Shown here: positions 1 through 9,210 of the stretch, in pieces | Numbering within the stretch: position 1 is the stretch's first letter | Layout of the letters: the number at the start of each line of letters is the position of its first letter | Assembly (NCBI RefSeq): GCF_000420305.1 | Contig: NZ_ATUR01000002.1 | Location: 186,001-250,000, forward strand | Length of the DNA stretch: 64,000 bases | Source of the DNA: Novosphingopyxis baekryungensis DSM 16222 | GTDB lineage: Bacteria; Pseudomonadota; Alphaproteobacteria; Sphingomonadales; Sphingomonadaceae | Direction of reading: 5' to 3' | Position numbers and translations under genes: made by a program | The notes under the pieces: model-generated | Seen by the model: only the letters and a program-made list of their open reading frames with translations | Told to the model about the DNA's origin: nothing | Database searches by the model: none

Positions 1-1276
1 ACGCCGATTCGGCGCGTTCGCACTCGGTGTTGATTTCCACGAGGCACCGCTTGGCCGCAGCTTCGGCCGCCAGCGCGACTTGCCGATCTGCGTCTATCCG
101 CGCCAGCTCGGCGCGTGCTTTGGCCAGGGCTAGCTCATTTTCCCGTGCTGCCCGATCTGCCGCATGGAGCGCTTTTTCGATCTCAGGGCGTTCGGCCTCC
201 AGTTCGGTGAGTTCTCCCGCCGAGTGCGCAATCCAGCCGCGGAGGTCTTCCAGTCTCTCCAGTGCGGCACGGGCGCGCTTGTCCTCCTCCGTCAAATCGT
301 CGGCAATCTGTTCGGTCTGCCGTTGAAGATCCTGCAGCCGTGCGCCCATCTGTGCGCGCTCGGCCTTCAGCGATGCCAGGCTCGAGTCGAGTCGCGCGGT
401 GTCATCACGAATATGGCTGTGCCGGGCGCGGGCTTCTTCCAGCGCCTTTGCCGCATCATGCCGTTCGATCTGCAGCTTTTCGCGGCGTTTGGCCGCTTCT
501 TTCGCCACGCTTTCCGCTTGCTGGGCTTCGGCCCGCGCTGCATCCGCCGCGCGCCGCGCATCGCGCCAGCGCACATAGATCAGGCGCGCCTCGGCTTGCG
601 CGATCTCGCCCGACAATGCCTTGTAGCGCCGCGCGGCTTTGGCCTGACGCCGCAGGCTGTTGGCACGCACGTCCATGTTTGCCAGCATCAGGTCGACGCG
701 CTGCAAATTGGTTTCTGCGCCGCGCAGTTTTTGCTCGGCATCCTTGCGCCGCGCGTGCAGCCCGGCAATACCGGCGGCTTCTTCCAGCATCATCCGCCGC
801 TCGGCAGGTTTGGCGGCGATCACGGCGGCAATGCGGCCCTGGCTCACCAGCGCGGGGCTATGCGCCCCGGTCGCGGCGTCGGCGAACAGCAGCGCGACAT
901 CCTTGGCGCGTACGTCCCGGCCATTGGCGCGATAGGCAGAGCCCGCGCCGCGCTGGATTCGCCGCACGATTTCGATTTCGCCATCGTCCGCGCCGATTGG
1001 CCCGGCAGTGCCCTTCGCCGCTTCCGCCAGCAGCGACACTTCGGCAAATTGGCGGGGTGGCCTCGTCGCGGTGCCCGCGAAGATCACATCTTCCATACCG
1101 CCGCCGCGCATGGATTTGGGGCTGTTTTCCCCCATCACCCATCGGATGGCTTCCAGCAGATTGGATTTCCCGCAACCATTGGGGCCAACCACACCGGTCA
1201 GCCCCGGCTCGATCCGCAGCTCCGCCGGTTCGACGAAGCTCTTGAATCCCGCCAGCCGGAGCTTTTTCAGGTGCAT
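1..1276 (-). CDS. smc: Chromosome segregation ATPase SMC, N-terminal part (cut by window edge)
   Basis: Structural maintenance of chromosomes protein, the ATPase that compacts and segregates the nucleoid together with ScpA/ScpB. The ATG at 1274-1276 opens MHLKKLRLAGFKSF, the canonical SMC start, followed by the Walker A motif GPNGCGKSN near residues 31-39 and the head-domain stretch IRWVMGENSPKSMRGG. The frame stays open to base 1, giving about 425 residues: the N-terminal ATPase lobe and the beginning of the first coiled coil, rich in Ala, Glu, Arg and Lys. Hinge, second coil and C-terminal lobe lie outside the window. It is the last gene of a minus-strand run dciA - thioredoxin - thioredoxin - smc. 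Identification is secure. Confidence 0.95.
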   Translation of the reverse strand, partial: MHLKKLRLAGFKSFVEPAELRIEPGLTGVVGPNGCGKSNLLEAIRWVMGENSPKSMRGGGMEDVIFAGTATRPPRQFAEVSLLAEAAKGTAGPIGADDGEIEIVRRIQRGAGSAYRANGRDVRAKDVALLFADAATGAHSPALVSQGRIAAVIAAKPAERRMMLEEAAGIAGLHARRKDAEQKLRGAETNLQRVDLMLANMDVRANSLRRQAKAARRYKALSGEIAQAEARLIYVRWRDARRAADAARAEAQQAESVAKEAAKRREKLQIERHDAAKALEEARARHSHIRDDTARLDSSLASLKAERAQMGARLQDLQRQTEQIADDLTEEDKRARAALERLEDLRGWIAHSAGELTELEAERPEIEKALHAADRAARENELALAKARAELARIDADRQVALAAEAAAKRCLVEINTECERAESA

Positions 1277-1333
1277 GAAAGCTGGCTCCCAGCCTTGATC
1301 CGCAGCCGGCCGAGGGCGGTCAACCGGCGCCTA

Positions 1334-2089
1334 TCAGCGCGCGCCGGCGGTTTGCAGTTCCTGTTGCACGATGCTCCAGCGGTTGCCGTCCAGCTTGCGG
1401 CCATTCAGGAAGAAGGTCGGCGTGCCGGTGACTTCCTTGTTAGTCGACGCATCTTCGGTGATTGCCACCAGTTTTTCGATTGCCGGGATATCCGAAAGGC
1501 AGGCGCGGGCCTGATCTTCGGATACGCCGCGGGCCTTGAAAAAATCGATCACGTCCATCGCTTCACCCATGGCCAGGAAGCGGCGCTCGGGCGGCTGTTC
1601 CATCGCGGCCTGCAGGCGCTGCGGATTGCTGTCCTGCATCGCCATGACGGGTGCCAGCACTTCCTGCTGATTCATATAATTCTGCTCGGTCAGGCCGAAA
1701 TAGGCGTCCGGGCCGCTGCAGCGGGTCAGCAGGGTGATCGGAATATCGAATGGGGTCAGGATGAAGTTGCGGATTTCGTAGCTCACGCGCCCACTGTCGA
1801 TATAATCCTTTTTCAGCGGTTCGTCGGCTTCCTTTGCGAACTCGGCGCAGTGGCTGCAGGTGACAGACGCATATTCCACCAGCTTCAACGGCGCGTCGGG
1901 GTTGCCCATGACAAAACCCCCTTCCGGCGTTGCACTGACCACATCGCGCCACTGCTGACCTTGTGGCGCGCTGACGTTCGCAATCGCCTCACCGCTGGGC
2001 TCCGCCGCCGTTTCCGCCCCGTCATTGCAGGCAGACAGCGCCAAGGCCAAGGCGATGGGGGCGGCTGCGAAAAGTGAAGCTCTGGTCAT
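1334..2089 (-). CDS. DsbA-like thioredoxin-domain lipoprotein
   Basis: Periplasmic disulfide oxidoreductase of the DsbA/thioredoxin_4 type, 251 residues. The N-terminus has a hydrophobic signal ending in the lipobox LALSAC, so Cys21 is probably lipidated. The active site is CSHC (about residues 78-81) after VEYASVT, and a cis-proline loop TGTPTFFLNG lies near the C-terminus. A helical insertion separates the two parts of the thioredoxin fold, as in DsbA. It lies 24 bp downstream of a second protein of the same family and upstream of smc, an arrangement I recall from sphingomonads. It probably introduces or isomerises disulfides in envelope proteins; the substrate is unknown. Confidence 0.85.
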   Translation of the reverse strand: MTRASLFAAAPIALALALSACNDGAETAAEPSGEAIANVSAPQGQQWRDVVSATPEGGFVMGNPDAPLKLVEYASVTCSHCAEFAKEADEPLKKDYIDSGRVSYEIRNFILTPFDIPITLLTRCSGPDAYFGLTEQNYMNQQEVLAPVMAMQDSNPQRLQAAMEQPPERRFLAMGEAMDVIDFFKARGVSEDQARACLSDIPAIEKLVAITEDASTNKEVTGTPTFFLNGRKLDGNRWSIVQQELQTAGAR

Positions 2090-2113
2090 TGGTCGATCAT
2101 CCTCGGGATTGCG

Positions 2114-2809
2114 TTATCGAACGGGCAATAGCGGCTTGAGCGCAGCCCAGCTATAGACGTCTTTCAGCAGCTTGCCGTTGATCATGAACATCGGCGTGCC
2201 GGTCACACCGGCGGCTTGGCCCGCTTCCGTCATGGCCGCGACGGTCTTCTGGCTCGTTTCATCGGCAAGGCAGGCATCGAGCTGCGCTGGCGTGAACCCG
2301 CGTGTCTGCATCAGTTTGTACAGGCCGCTGTCCTTGGCGATTTTGCCTAATCGCTCGGCATAGGAGCCTTCGAACCAGCTTTTGCGCGTTTCCACGCTGG
2401 AGCTTTGCACGGCGGAGAGCCAGACCGGCTGGTTGCGCATGATAAGATGGTGATTGTCGAAAAACTGCGATGATGTGCCGCAGCGCGCGAGCATGGCGGC
2501 GGTCAGATCAACGGGATCGCGGATCAGATTGCGCAGCTCGAAGCTGGCGAGGCCACGCTGGATATAGCCGTTCTTGAGCGGCGCTGAAGCTTCTTCTTCG
2601 AACATCGCGCAATGCGGGCAAGTGTAGCTGGCATATTCCACGATTTTCGTGCGGGCCGCCGGGCTGCCAAGCAGATGCCCGCCAAGGGGCGTTTCAGCCA
2701 CTTTTACAGGGGCCGCTTTGGCGGCGGTCTGTGCGGGCGCGGCGATGGCGGCGGAAGGGGCAGCCACGGCCAATGCGGCGGCGGCGAACATTTTGGGAAG
2801 GGCAGTCAT
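2114..2809 (-). CDS. DsbA-like periplasmic thioredoxin-domain protein
   Basis: Second DsbA-family oxidoreductase, 231 residues. I start it at the ATG 2807-2809 (MTALPKMFAAAALAV): this gives a normal Sec signal peptide ending near AAIAAPA, and the start lies one base after the dciA stop (TGA-T-ATG), implying translational coupling. The longer upstream frame would duplicate dciA sequence. The active site is CPHC (about residues 64-67) after VEYASYT; the cis-Pro loop is TGTPMFMING. It resembles the following lipoprotein but lacks a lipobox, so the pair may be a soluble and a membrane-anchored form with a common ancestor. Confidence 0.87.
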   Translation of the reverse strand: MTALPKMFAAAALAVAAPSAAIAAPAQTAAKAAPVKVAETPLGGHLLGSPAARTKIVEYASYTCPHCAMFEEEASAPLKNGYIQRGLASFELRNLIRDPVDLTAAMLARCGTSSQFFDNHHLIMRNQPVWLSAVQSSSVETRKSWFEGSYAERLGKIAKDSGLYKLMQTRGFTPAQLDACLADETSQKTVAAMTEAGQAAGVTGTPMFMINGKLLKDVYSWAALKPLLPVR

Positions 2810-2810
2810 A

Positions 2811-3371
2811 TCAGTCCTTGTCAGCCATTTGGCGCGCAAGCGATTCGAGCACCGCGGCCAGTTCGGGATCGGCAATATCGCGTAGGCCTTCGCCCAGTTC
2901 CATGGGCAAAGGCTTGAGCGATGGCGGCCCCGCATCCCGTTTTACGGGGGTCTGCTTGGGCGGCTGTATAATGCCGTGGATGAACTTCAGCTTGTCGACG
3001 GCGGCGTAACCGAAAAACCGGTTCACGCGCTCGATAATCTCCGGCGCGACATGCTGCATCAGCGTGGCGTGCGCGCCCGATACCGTCAGCTCCAGCGTGC
3101 CGCCGGAACGTTGACCGCTGGGAAAGCGGATGGCCTGTGGGGCGCTCACTTCGGCATAGCGATCACCCACGATTTCCGGCCAACGCGTCACCACCGAGCT
3201 TTGCACGAAGCCGAAGCGGCGGAAGGCGGCCCGGCCCACTTCGGGCATCAGATCGCTGATCGCCTTCGCCTCTCCACCGCGTGGACGCGAATAGGGGCGG
3301 GGGCCTTTCGGCCTGGGGGGCTTTTTCGGTCTGCCGCTGCTGGTGGGTGGTTCAACCATAAGGATCGCCAT
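2811..3371 (-). CDS. dciA: DciA-family (DUF721) replicative helicase loader
   Basis: DUF721 protein of about 186 residues. DciA is the ancestral bacterial loader/activator of the DnaB helicase. The N-terminal 40 residues are Pro/Arg/Lys rich and disordered (RPKKPPRPKGPR). They are followed by the DUF721 core with VVTRWPEIVGDRYAEVS, the strand LELTVSGAHA and QHVAPEIIERVNRFFGY. Possible ATG starts are 3371 (MAILMVEPP) and 3359; I use 3371. It is divergent from mutY with only 14 bp between starts, so the promoters must overlap the coding regions. The gene shares a transcript with the downstream thioredoxins. Confidence 0.85.
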   Translation of the reverse strand: MAILMVEPPTSSGRPKKPPRPKGPRPYSRPRGGEAKAISDLMPEVGRAAFRRFGFVQSSVVTRWPEIVGDRYAEVSAPQAIRFPSGQRSGGTLELTVSGAHATLMQHVAPEIIERVNRFFGYAAVDKLKFIHGIIQPPKQTPVKRDAGPPSLKPLPMELGEGLRDIADPELAAVLESLARQMADKD

Positions 3372-3385
3372 GCCATAGAAACGCA

Positions 3386-4444
3386 ATGCCCGTCGATATC
3401 AAAGGGCGCGAGATGATCGCGCCGCGCCTGCTGGCGCATTATGATCGCCATCGCAGAACGCTGCCCTGGCGCGCACATCCAGGGGCGACGGTCGATCCCT
3501 ATGCCGTCTGGCTGTCGGAGATCATGCTGCAGCAGACAACGGTGGCGGCGGTCACGCCGCGATTCGCGCGTTTTCTGACACGCTGGCCAACTCTTGCCGA
3601 CCTGGCACAGGCGGACGAGGCCGATGTCATGGCCGAATGGGCGGGGCTGGGCTATTATTCGCGGGCGCGCAATCTGATCGCCTGCGCCCGGCTGGTGACC
3701 GAACAATATGGCGGAATGCTGCCGGATAATGAGGCGGCGCTACGCAAGCTGCCCGGCATCGGGGATTATACCGCTGCTGCGATCGCCGCCATTGCTTTTG
3801 GGCAACGCGCGGTGGTGGTGGACGCCAATATCGAACGCGTGGTGGCGCGTTTGTTCGCCATCGATGCACCGTTGCCAAGCGGGAAGAAAGCCATCCGCGC
3901 AGCCGCCGACGCCATCACGCCGGACAGCCGGGCGGGGGATTTTGCGCAAGGTCTGATGGATTTGGGCGCGAGCATCTGCACGGTGCGCGATCCGCAATGC
4001 ATGCTCTGCCCGTTGCGCGATGGCTGCGCAGGTTTCGCGGCAGGCAACCCGGCGCGCTATCCGGTCAAGGCGGCGAAAAAGGCGAAGCCGGAACGGTGCG
4101 GAACGGCCTATTGGATTGAGCGCGACGGACAGGTGGCGCTGGTCACCCGTCCGCCGCACGGACTATTTGGCGGTATGCGCAGCTTTCCGGACGACGGCTG
4201 GCGCGCGGGAGCGGACGGAGACGGCGTGCCTCCCATCGTGGCAGACTGGCAGGTCGCGCGCCGTGCGGTTCGGCATGGGTTCACGCATTTCTGGATAGAG
4301 CTCGATTTGGCCCTTTGCATCGAGTTTTCAGCCGATATGGAAGAGGTAACATGGTGGCCGATTGACCGGCTGGAAGATGCGGGCCTGCCAACCTTGTTTG
4401 CCAAGGCGGCGACGCGGTTCAAGGAGATGAGACATGCGGCATGA
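3386..4444 (+). CDS. mutY: A/G-specific adenine DNA glycosylase MutY
   Basis: Base-excision repair glycosylase that removes adenine mispaired with 8-oxoguanine; 352 residues. Visible motifs are the catalytic Glu in LSEIMLQQT (about residue 45), the helix-hairpin-helix LPGIGDYTAAAIAAIAFG (121-138), the catalytic Asp in VDANIERV (about 146), and the 4Fe-4S ligands C-X6-C-X2-C-X5-C at about 198, 205, 208 and 214. The C-terminal third is the NUDIX-like 8-oxoG recognition domain. An alternative ATG lies at 3413. Its 3' end overlaps the next gene by 11 bp. Confidence 0.96.
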   Translation: MPVDIKGREMIAPRLLAHYDRHRRTLPWRAHPGATVDPYAVWLSEIMLQQTTVAAVTPRFARFLTRWPTLADLAQADEADVMAEWAGLGYYSRARNLIACARLVTEQYGGMLPDNEAALRKLPGIGDYTAAAIAAIAFGQRAVVVDANIERVVARLFAIDAPLPSGKKAIRAAADAITPDSRAGDFAQGLMDLGASICTVRDPQCMLCPLRDGCAGFAAGNPARYPVKAAKKAKPERCGTAYWIERDGQVALVTRPPHGLFGGMRSFPDDGWRAGADGDGVPPIVADWQVARRAVRHGFTHFWIELDLALCIEFSADMEEVTWWPIDRLEDAGLPTLFAKAATRFKEMRHAA

Positions 4445-5741
4445 GCGATTGGGCAAGCTGAACCGGCGCGGTTTTCTGACACTGGGCGGCACAGCCGGGC
4501 TAGCTGCGCTGGCACCGGCACCGCTTTGGGCCATGGCGCAGCCGGGCGACGATTGGCCGACGGTCAGCGCGAAACTGCGCTCTTATGTGGATACGCGCAA
4601 GGTGCCGGGTGCCATGGCGGCGATCGGCTGGGGCACGGATGCGCCGAGCTTTGTGACCGCCGGTACGATTGCGCTGGATTCCGATGTGCCCGTGGACGCC
4701 GACACGCTGTGGCGCGTCTATTCCATGACCAAGCCGATCACCGGCATGGCGGCGATGATGCTGATCGGTGACGGCAAGATGCGGCTGGACCAACCGGTTG
4801 CCGATTTCATCCCTGAATTTGCCGAGATGCGGGTGCTGACCGATCCGGCCATCACTCTGGAATCGGTGCCGGCCAAAACGCCGATCACCATCCGCCATCT
4901 GCTGACGCACACGGCGGGGCTGGGCTATTCGATCATCACCAAGGGGCCTTTGCTGCAGGCCTATCTCAATCAGGGAATATTGCCCGGGGTGGTGAGTCGC
5001 CAGCCAATTCCCGGGTTCGAAGGCGGGGCCGATGTGCCACCGCTCGATGAATTCGCGCGCCGTGTTGCCGCTCTTCCGTTGATCGCGGAGCCGGGCACCA
5101 AATGGAGCTATTCCATCGGCCTCGACGTGCTGGGGCGGGTGATCGAAGTGGCCAGCGGCATGAGCTTTGGCCAGTTCCTGCAGACGCGCCTTTTCGATCC
5201 GCTGAAGATGACCAGCAGCTTCTTCCAGGTTCCCGAAGCGCAGACGGACAGGCTGGCCACCAATTATGCGGTGATCGGCGGACTGCTGATCCCGATCGAT
5301 CCGGGCGCCAACAGCATTTTTGTCGACAAGCCCGCATTCCCGTTCGGCGGCGCGGGCCTGGTTTCGTCAGCCCGCGATTATGACCGCTTTCTGGCCATGC
5401 TGATGGGTGGTGGCACGCTGGACGGCACAGAGGTCATGCGGTCCGATATGGTGGACCTAGGCACATCGAACCTTCTGCCCGAGGGCATCGATCTGTCTTC
5501 CAGCTGGATTGCCGGACAGGGCTTCGGCGCGGGTGGACGCGTGGGGCTGGGCGACAGGGCGGGCACCTATGGCTGGGCCGGCGCGGCGGGCACGGTGGCG
5601 GGCATCGACCGCATGCGCGGCATCCGCAGCTCCGGCTATCTGCAATATATGCCGAGCGAGATGTACCCTTTCCAGTCTGAATTTTTCAACTGGGTCTATA
5701 GCGATCTTCCCGCGATGATGCGCCTGAAGGCGGCAGCCTGA
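4434..5741 (+). CDS. Tat-exported serine hydrolase, beta-lactamase/class C-like family
   Basis: 435-residue member of the serine beta-lactamase-like (Pfam Beta-lactamase) family, which includes esterases, D-aminopeptidases and class C enzymes. The N-terminus NRRGFLTLGG is a twin-arginine signal. The nucleophile motif is SMTK (about Ser97-Lys100), and the second catalytic region is WSYSIGLDVLG, with Tyr-Ser in place of the Tyr-x-Asn of true AmpC enzymes. That favours an esterase or peptidase role over beta-lactam resistance. It starts 11 bp before the mutY stop and its TGA shares a base with the nudC ATG, so the three form one operon. Substrate unknown. Confidence 0.85.
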   Translation: MRHERLGKLNRRGFLTLGGTAGLAALAPAPLWAMAQPGDDWPTVSAKLRSYVDTRKVPGAMAAIGWGTDAPSFVTAGTIALDSDVPVDADTLWRVYSMTKPITGMAAMMLIGDGKMRLDQPVADFIPEFAEMRVLTDPAITLESVPAKTPITIRHLLTHTAGLGYSIITKGPLLQAYLNQGILPGVVSRQPIPGFEGGADVPPLDEFARRVAALPLIAEPGTKWSYSIGLDVLGRVIEVASGMSFGQFLQTRLFDPLKMTSSFFQVPEAQTDRLATNYAVIGGLLIPIDPGANSIFVDKPAFPFGGAGLVSSARDYDRFLAMLMGGGTLDGTEVMRSDMVDLGTSNLLPEGIDLSSSWIAGQGFGAGGRVGLGDRAGTYGWAGAAGTVAGIDRMRGIRSSGYLQYMPSEMYPFQSEFFNWVYSDLPAMMRLKAAA

Positions 5742-6616
5742 TGGCGATCGACCCTGGCTTTTGCGCGCCCGGACTGGACCGTGCCGATGCGCTACGCAGC
5801 GATCCCGATGGCTTGCGCGCGGCGATGATGCGGCCCGGCGCCCGGCTTCTGCGGATGAGCGGACTGGATCCGGATATTGGCGAGGATGGCGGCCTGAGCT
5901 GGGGCAGTCTGGCCGAAGCCGATCCCGAAGGAGATCTTTTGCTGCTGGGTCTGGATGACGGCGCACCGCGGTTTGCGCATGTCGGCCATGTACTGGCGCA
6001 GGGGCAGCCGATCCCGCTGCTGTGGCAGGCGCTTGCCGTCCTGCCGGAACGCGATGCCGCGATCTACGCTAGCGCGCGTAGCCTGGTCGACTGGCATGCG
6101 CGGCACCTTTTCTGCGCGCGCTGCGGCGGCGACACGCGCATCGAAAAAGCCGGCTGGTCGCGGCGGTGCACCCAGTGCAGCGCTGAACATTTTCCGCGAA
6201 CCGATCCGGTCGTGATCATGCTGGCCGAGCATGAGGGCCGTGTCCTCTTGGGCCGACAGCCGCAATTCCCGCCCCGCCGTCTTTCCGCGCTGGCCGGCTT
6301 TGTGGAACCTGGCGAGACGGTAGAAGGCGCCGTCGCGCGGGAATTGTATGAGGAAGCCGGAATTCGCGTACATGATATCCGGTATATCAAGAGCCAGCCC
6401 TGGCCTTTCCCAAGCTCCCTGATGATCGGCTGTTTTGCGCAGGCAGAAAATGATGTGCTGACGATCGACACAACGGAGCTGGAAGATGCGCAGTGGATTA
6501 ATGCCGCTGGCGTTCGCGCGGCCATGGCGGGAGAAGACGCTGCACCGTTCATCGCGCCGCCGCGGCTGGCGATTGCTCATCATCTGTTGGAGCATTGGCT
6601 CGAAACTCGCGGGTAA
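5741..6616 (+). CDS. nudC: NAD(+)/NADH diphosphatase (NudC family)
   Basis: Nudix hydrolase that cleaves NAD(H) to NMN(H) and AMP and, in characterised homologs, removes NAD caps from RNA. The 291 residues contain a zinc ribbon (Cys at about 125, 128, 143 and 146), the Nudix box beginning GFVEPGETVEG and ending EEAGI (about 186-208), and the NudC signature SQPWPFPSSLM just after it. Full length for the family. The start codon overlaps the stop of the preceding hydrolase, which suggests coupled translation. Confidence 0.94.
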   Translation: MAIDPGFCAPGLDRADALRSDPDGLRAAMMRPGARLLRMSGLDPDIGEDGGLSWGSLAEADPEGDLLLLGLDDGAPRFAHVGHVLAQGQPIPLLWQALAVLPERDAAIYASARSLVDWHARHLFCARCGGDTRIEKAGWSRRCTQCSAEHFPRTDPVVIMLAEHEGRVLLGRQPQFPPRRLSALAGFVEPGETVEGAVARELYEEAGIRVHDIRYIKSQPWPFPSSLMIGCFAQAENDVLTIDTTELEDAQWINAAGVRAAMAGEDAAPFIAPPRLAIAHHLLEHWLETRG

Positions 6617-6748
6617 TTTCGGGCACGCACGGGGCGATCCTAACCAATTTGAAACCTGTGATTGCGCATAACCCTTCTGTTGCATGTCGGAGTTGAAAAG
6701 GCGGCCAGGTCTTTTGCCGACTCACCGAGACAGAAGGACGTATGGCAG

Positions 6749-7129
6749 ATGGCGCATATCATCATCGCAGATGACGACGAGATCGTAACGGACATCGTCA
6801 GCGAAGCGTTTCGCTCCTATGGCCATTCCATTGGCGTGGTTGGCAATGGGGCCGATGCGCTCGATGCCATCAGCGCAAAGTCGCCGGACTTGGTCATCCT
6901 GGACTGCAATATGCCGAAAATGGGCGGATTGAGCGCGCTGCGTGCGATACGCACCCATCCTACCTTCTATCGTGTGCCCATCATGATGCTGACCGGAAAC
7001 ACCAGCTCGATGGATCAGGATATTGCCATCTACACCGGCGCGGATGCTTATATCACCAAGCCTTTCGATCCAGATTATCTGGTGTTCGAGGCGGAAGACA
7101 TCATCGCGAAATATCAGAAGGCCGCCTGA
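6749..7129 (+). CDS. Single-domain response regulator (receiver only)
   Basis: 126-residue CheY-like receiver without an output domain. The start is the ATG at 6749 (MAHIIIADDDE), preceded by AGAAGGACG; upstream in-frame codons do not look coding. Conserved residues are the acidic pocket DDD (8-10), the phospho-acceptor Asp52 in LDCNMP, Thr82 in MLTGN and Lys104 in YITKPFD. No histidine kinase is nearby, so it is an orphan. Such proteins act as phosphate sinks or as phosphorelay or motility partners; the partner cannot be named from this window. Confidence 0.88.
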   Translation: MAHIIIADDDEIVTDIVSEAFRSYGHSIGVVGNGADALDAISAKSPDLVILDCNMPKMGGLSALRAIRTHPTFYRVPIMMLTGNTSSMDQDIAIYTGADAYITKPFDPDYLVFEAEDIIAKYQKAA

Positions 7130-7151
7130 TCCGGCAGCCTTTCCTAGCTAT

Positions 7152-7556
7152 CTAGAGCAGCGCCAGTTTCGTCAGTTCGCCGATCATCTTGGCGGGCATA
7201 TCGGCCATGGCATCGTCTTCCCCATCCAGGTCCGCCGGCGCATCGGCCTCTTCCAGATAGCGCCAGCCCTGATGCGCGCGTTTGGCCTGGCTGCGCACCG
7301 GCACCAGCCTCGGGCTGAGCAGAATAAGCGTGCGGCCGTCCGGCGATTCGCGGAAGCCCAGAATTTCGGAACGTGCCATGATGCGATGCGCGATGATCCA
7401 ATAAAGCGATCCGCCGACCATTTCCTCATGCCGTTTGGGGCGATAGCGCGTACTGTGAAACAGACCGCCCTCTGCCTGTGCGCGCGCGCGCAACCGCTCG
7501 CGCAGCTCGGAAAAGCTGTCGATGCGATAGGCGATTTTGGTCATGTTCAGCGGCAT
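7152..7556 (-). CDS. DUF1489 family protein
   Basis: Conserved alphaproteobacterial protein of unknown function, about 134 residues from the ATG at 7556 (MPLNMTKIAYRIDS); a nearby ATG at 7565 is also possible. The family pattern YRPKRHEEMVGGSLYWIIAH followed by RSEILGF is intact. No signal peptide or membrane segment is visible, so it is probably cytoplasmic. It lies 72 bp downstream of mgtE on the same strand and converges on the response regulator gene. Confidence 0.75.
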   Translation of the reverse strand: MPLNMTKIAYRIDSFSELRERLRARAQAEGGLFHSTRYRPKRHEEMVGGSLYWIIAHRIMARSEILGFRESPDGRTLILLSPRLVPVRSQAKRAHQGWRYLEEADAPADLDGEDDAMADMPAKMIGELTKLALL

Positions 7557-7628
7557 GAGACGCATTTGGGGGCCGATACGCGCCTCGGCAATGGGGCGCA
7601 TCTCCCCGGCCGCAAGCGGGGGGCGTTG

Positions 7629-9041
7629 TCAGCCCACCAGTCCGCTCGCCACGGCCAGGCCGAGGAAGATCAGAAAGCCCATCGAATCGGTGATCATGGT
7701 CACGAACACGCTACTGGCCACCGCAGGGTCCTGATCCAGCCGATCGAGGATGATGGGCACCATGACCCCGGCCAGGCCGGAAATCAGCACGTTGAACAGC
7801 ATGGCGCAGGCGATCACGCCGCCCAGCATGGGGTTGCCGAAGGCGAGCCAGGTGCCGATGCCGATCAGTACCGCGATGGTCGCCCCGTTCATCAGTGCCA
7901 CGCGCACTTCGCGCCAGACGATGCGCGCGGTGTTGGAGCGGGTAAGCTGGTTCATCGCCAGCGCGCGCACCGCCACAGCCATAGTCTGCGTTCCCGCATT
8001 GCCGCCGATCGAGGCGACGATCGGCATCAGGATCGCCAGTGCCACCATCGTCTCGATCGCCGCGCCGAATGCCCAGATAATGCCCGATGCCACCATGGCG
8101 GTGCCCAGATTGGCAACCAGCCAGCGTACGCGCGCGCTGTAGGTTTCGCGAAGCGGCTCGTTAATATCGCCTTCGCCGGCACCGGACAGCAGCAGGATAT
8201 CCTCGCCCGCCTCGTCCGAGATAATATGCACGATATCATCGGCCGTGATCACACCGATCAGCCGCCCGGCATCATCGATGACAGCCGCTGAAATCAGCGC
8301 ATATTTCTGAAAGCGCTGGGCCACCTCTTCCTGATCCATGCCGACCGGAATCAGCGTTTGTTCGCGCTTCATCACGTCGCTGAGCGGAATGTCTCTCGGC
8401 GTGCGCAGGATCCAGCTGAGATGGCAGGTGCCGATCGGCCGATGCTGCGGATCGACGACGAAGATTTCCCAGAATTCCGTGCTGAGATCGCCGCCTTCGC
8501 GCAGATAGTCGATCAGCTGCCCCACCGTAATATGTTCCGGCACGGCCACCAGGTCGCGCTGCATAATGCGCCCGGCAGATTCTTCGGGGAAGGAGAGCGC
8601 ACTTTCGATCGCGGCGCGGTCTTCAGGCTCCAGCTCGGCCAGCACCGCCTGCTGGTCGGCATCGTCCATTTCCTCGATAATCGCGACGGCGTCATCGGTC
8701 TCAAGCTGGCCTGCCAACCCGGCCACACGCGCGGCGGGCAAGGCATCGATAATGTCATCACGGACATAATCATTGACCTCGGCCAGCACCTCGGCGCTGA
8801 CCAGATCACCGATCGCTACAGCCAGAACGGCGCGTTGATCGTTCGGTACGATCTCGAACAGATCTGCAATGTCGGCGTTGTGCAGCTGCTGGACGAGGGC
8901 GTAAGTCTCCTCTCGCTCCCCGTTTTCCAACGAATCGAGCACGCTGCGCACGAAGCCGGGCGTCAGCAGATTGTCGTCGTCATGCGTTTCCACGCCGCGA
9001 TCGAACTCATCGTCCCGGGGCAATTCAGCGATGTCGGCCAT
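7629..9041 (-). CDS. mgtE: Magnesium transporter MgtE
   Basis: 470-residue MgtE-type Mg2+ channel. It has the N-terminal intracellular superhelical domain (about residues 25-145), two CBS repeats (about 150-270, including EIFVVDPQHRPIG and AAVIDDAGRLIGVIT), and a C-terminal five-helix membrane domain (about 305-470) with the pore signature PIVASIGGNAGTQT and an Asp near FVTMITDSMGF. Mg2+ is sensed by the cytosolic domains, which close the pore at high concentration. No M-box riboswitch is recognisable in the 169 bp upstream. Confidence 0.95.
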   Translation of the reverse strand: MADIAELPRDDEFDRGVETHDDDNLLTPGFVRSVLDSLENGEREETYALVQQLHNADIADLFEIVPNDQRAVLAVAIGDLVSAEVLAEVNDYVRDDIIDALPAARVAGLAGQLETDDAVAIIEEMDDADQQAVLAELEPEDRAAIESALSFPEESAGRIMQRDLVAVPEHITVGQLIDYLREGGDLSTEFWEIFVVDPQHRPIGTCHLSWILRTPRDIPLSDVMKREQTLIPVGMDQEEVAQRFQKYALISAAVIDDAGRLIGVITADDIVHIISDEAGEDILLLSGAGEGDINEPLRETYSARVRWLVANLGTAMVASGIIWAFGAAIETMVALAILMPIVASIGGNAGTQTMAVAVRALAMNQLTRSNTARIVWREVRVALMNGATIAVLIGIGTWLAFGNPMLGGVIACAMLFNVLISGLAGVMVPIILDRLDQDPAVASSVFVTMITDSMGFLIFLGLAVASGLVG

Positions 9042-9210
9042 GGCGCTTTCCCCCTTCGGCTATACTGTAGCGGCGTCACAGCCAGCCTAAACACGCGCAC
9101 TTGCTGCAATGCAATGGGGCCGATGGCGCAATTATGCCGGAACGGGTGGCAAGCCGGTGCGCTTATCCCTAGATCGCAACGCGAAACAACAACCGAGAAA
9201 GCACCCGTTT

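Noticed and set aside
164-2077. Long plus-strand frame across smc and the thioredoxin lipoprotein
   Set aside because: Runs antisense through two well-supported genes and their intergenic gap.
4434-5741. Serine hydrolase as a beta-lactam resistance gene
   Set aside because: The second motif is Tyr-Ser rather than Tyr-x-Asn, and the SMTK/Tat context fits esterase/peptidase relatives; no resistance context.
8900-9210. Mg2+-sensing riboswitch (M-box) before mgtE
   Set aside because: The 169-bp upstream region has no recognisable M-box core.
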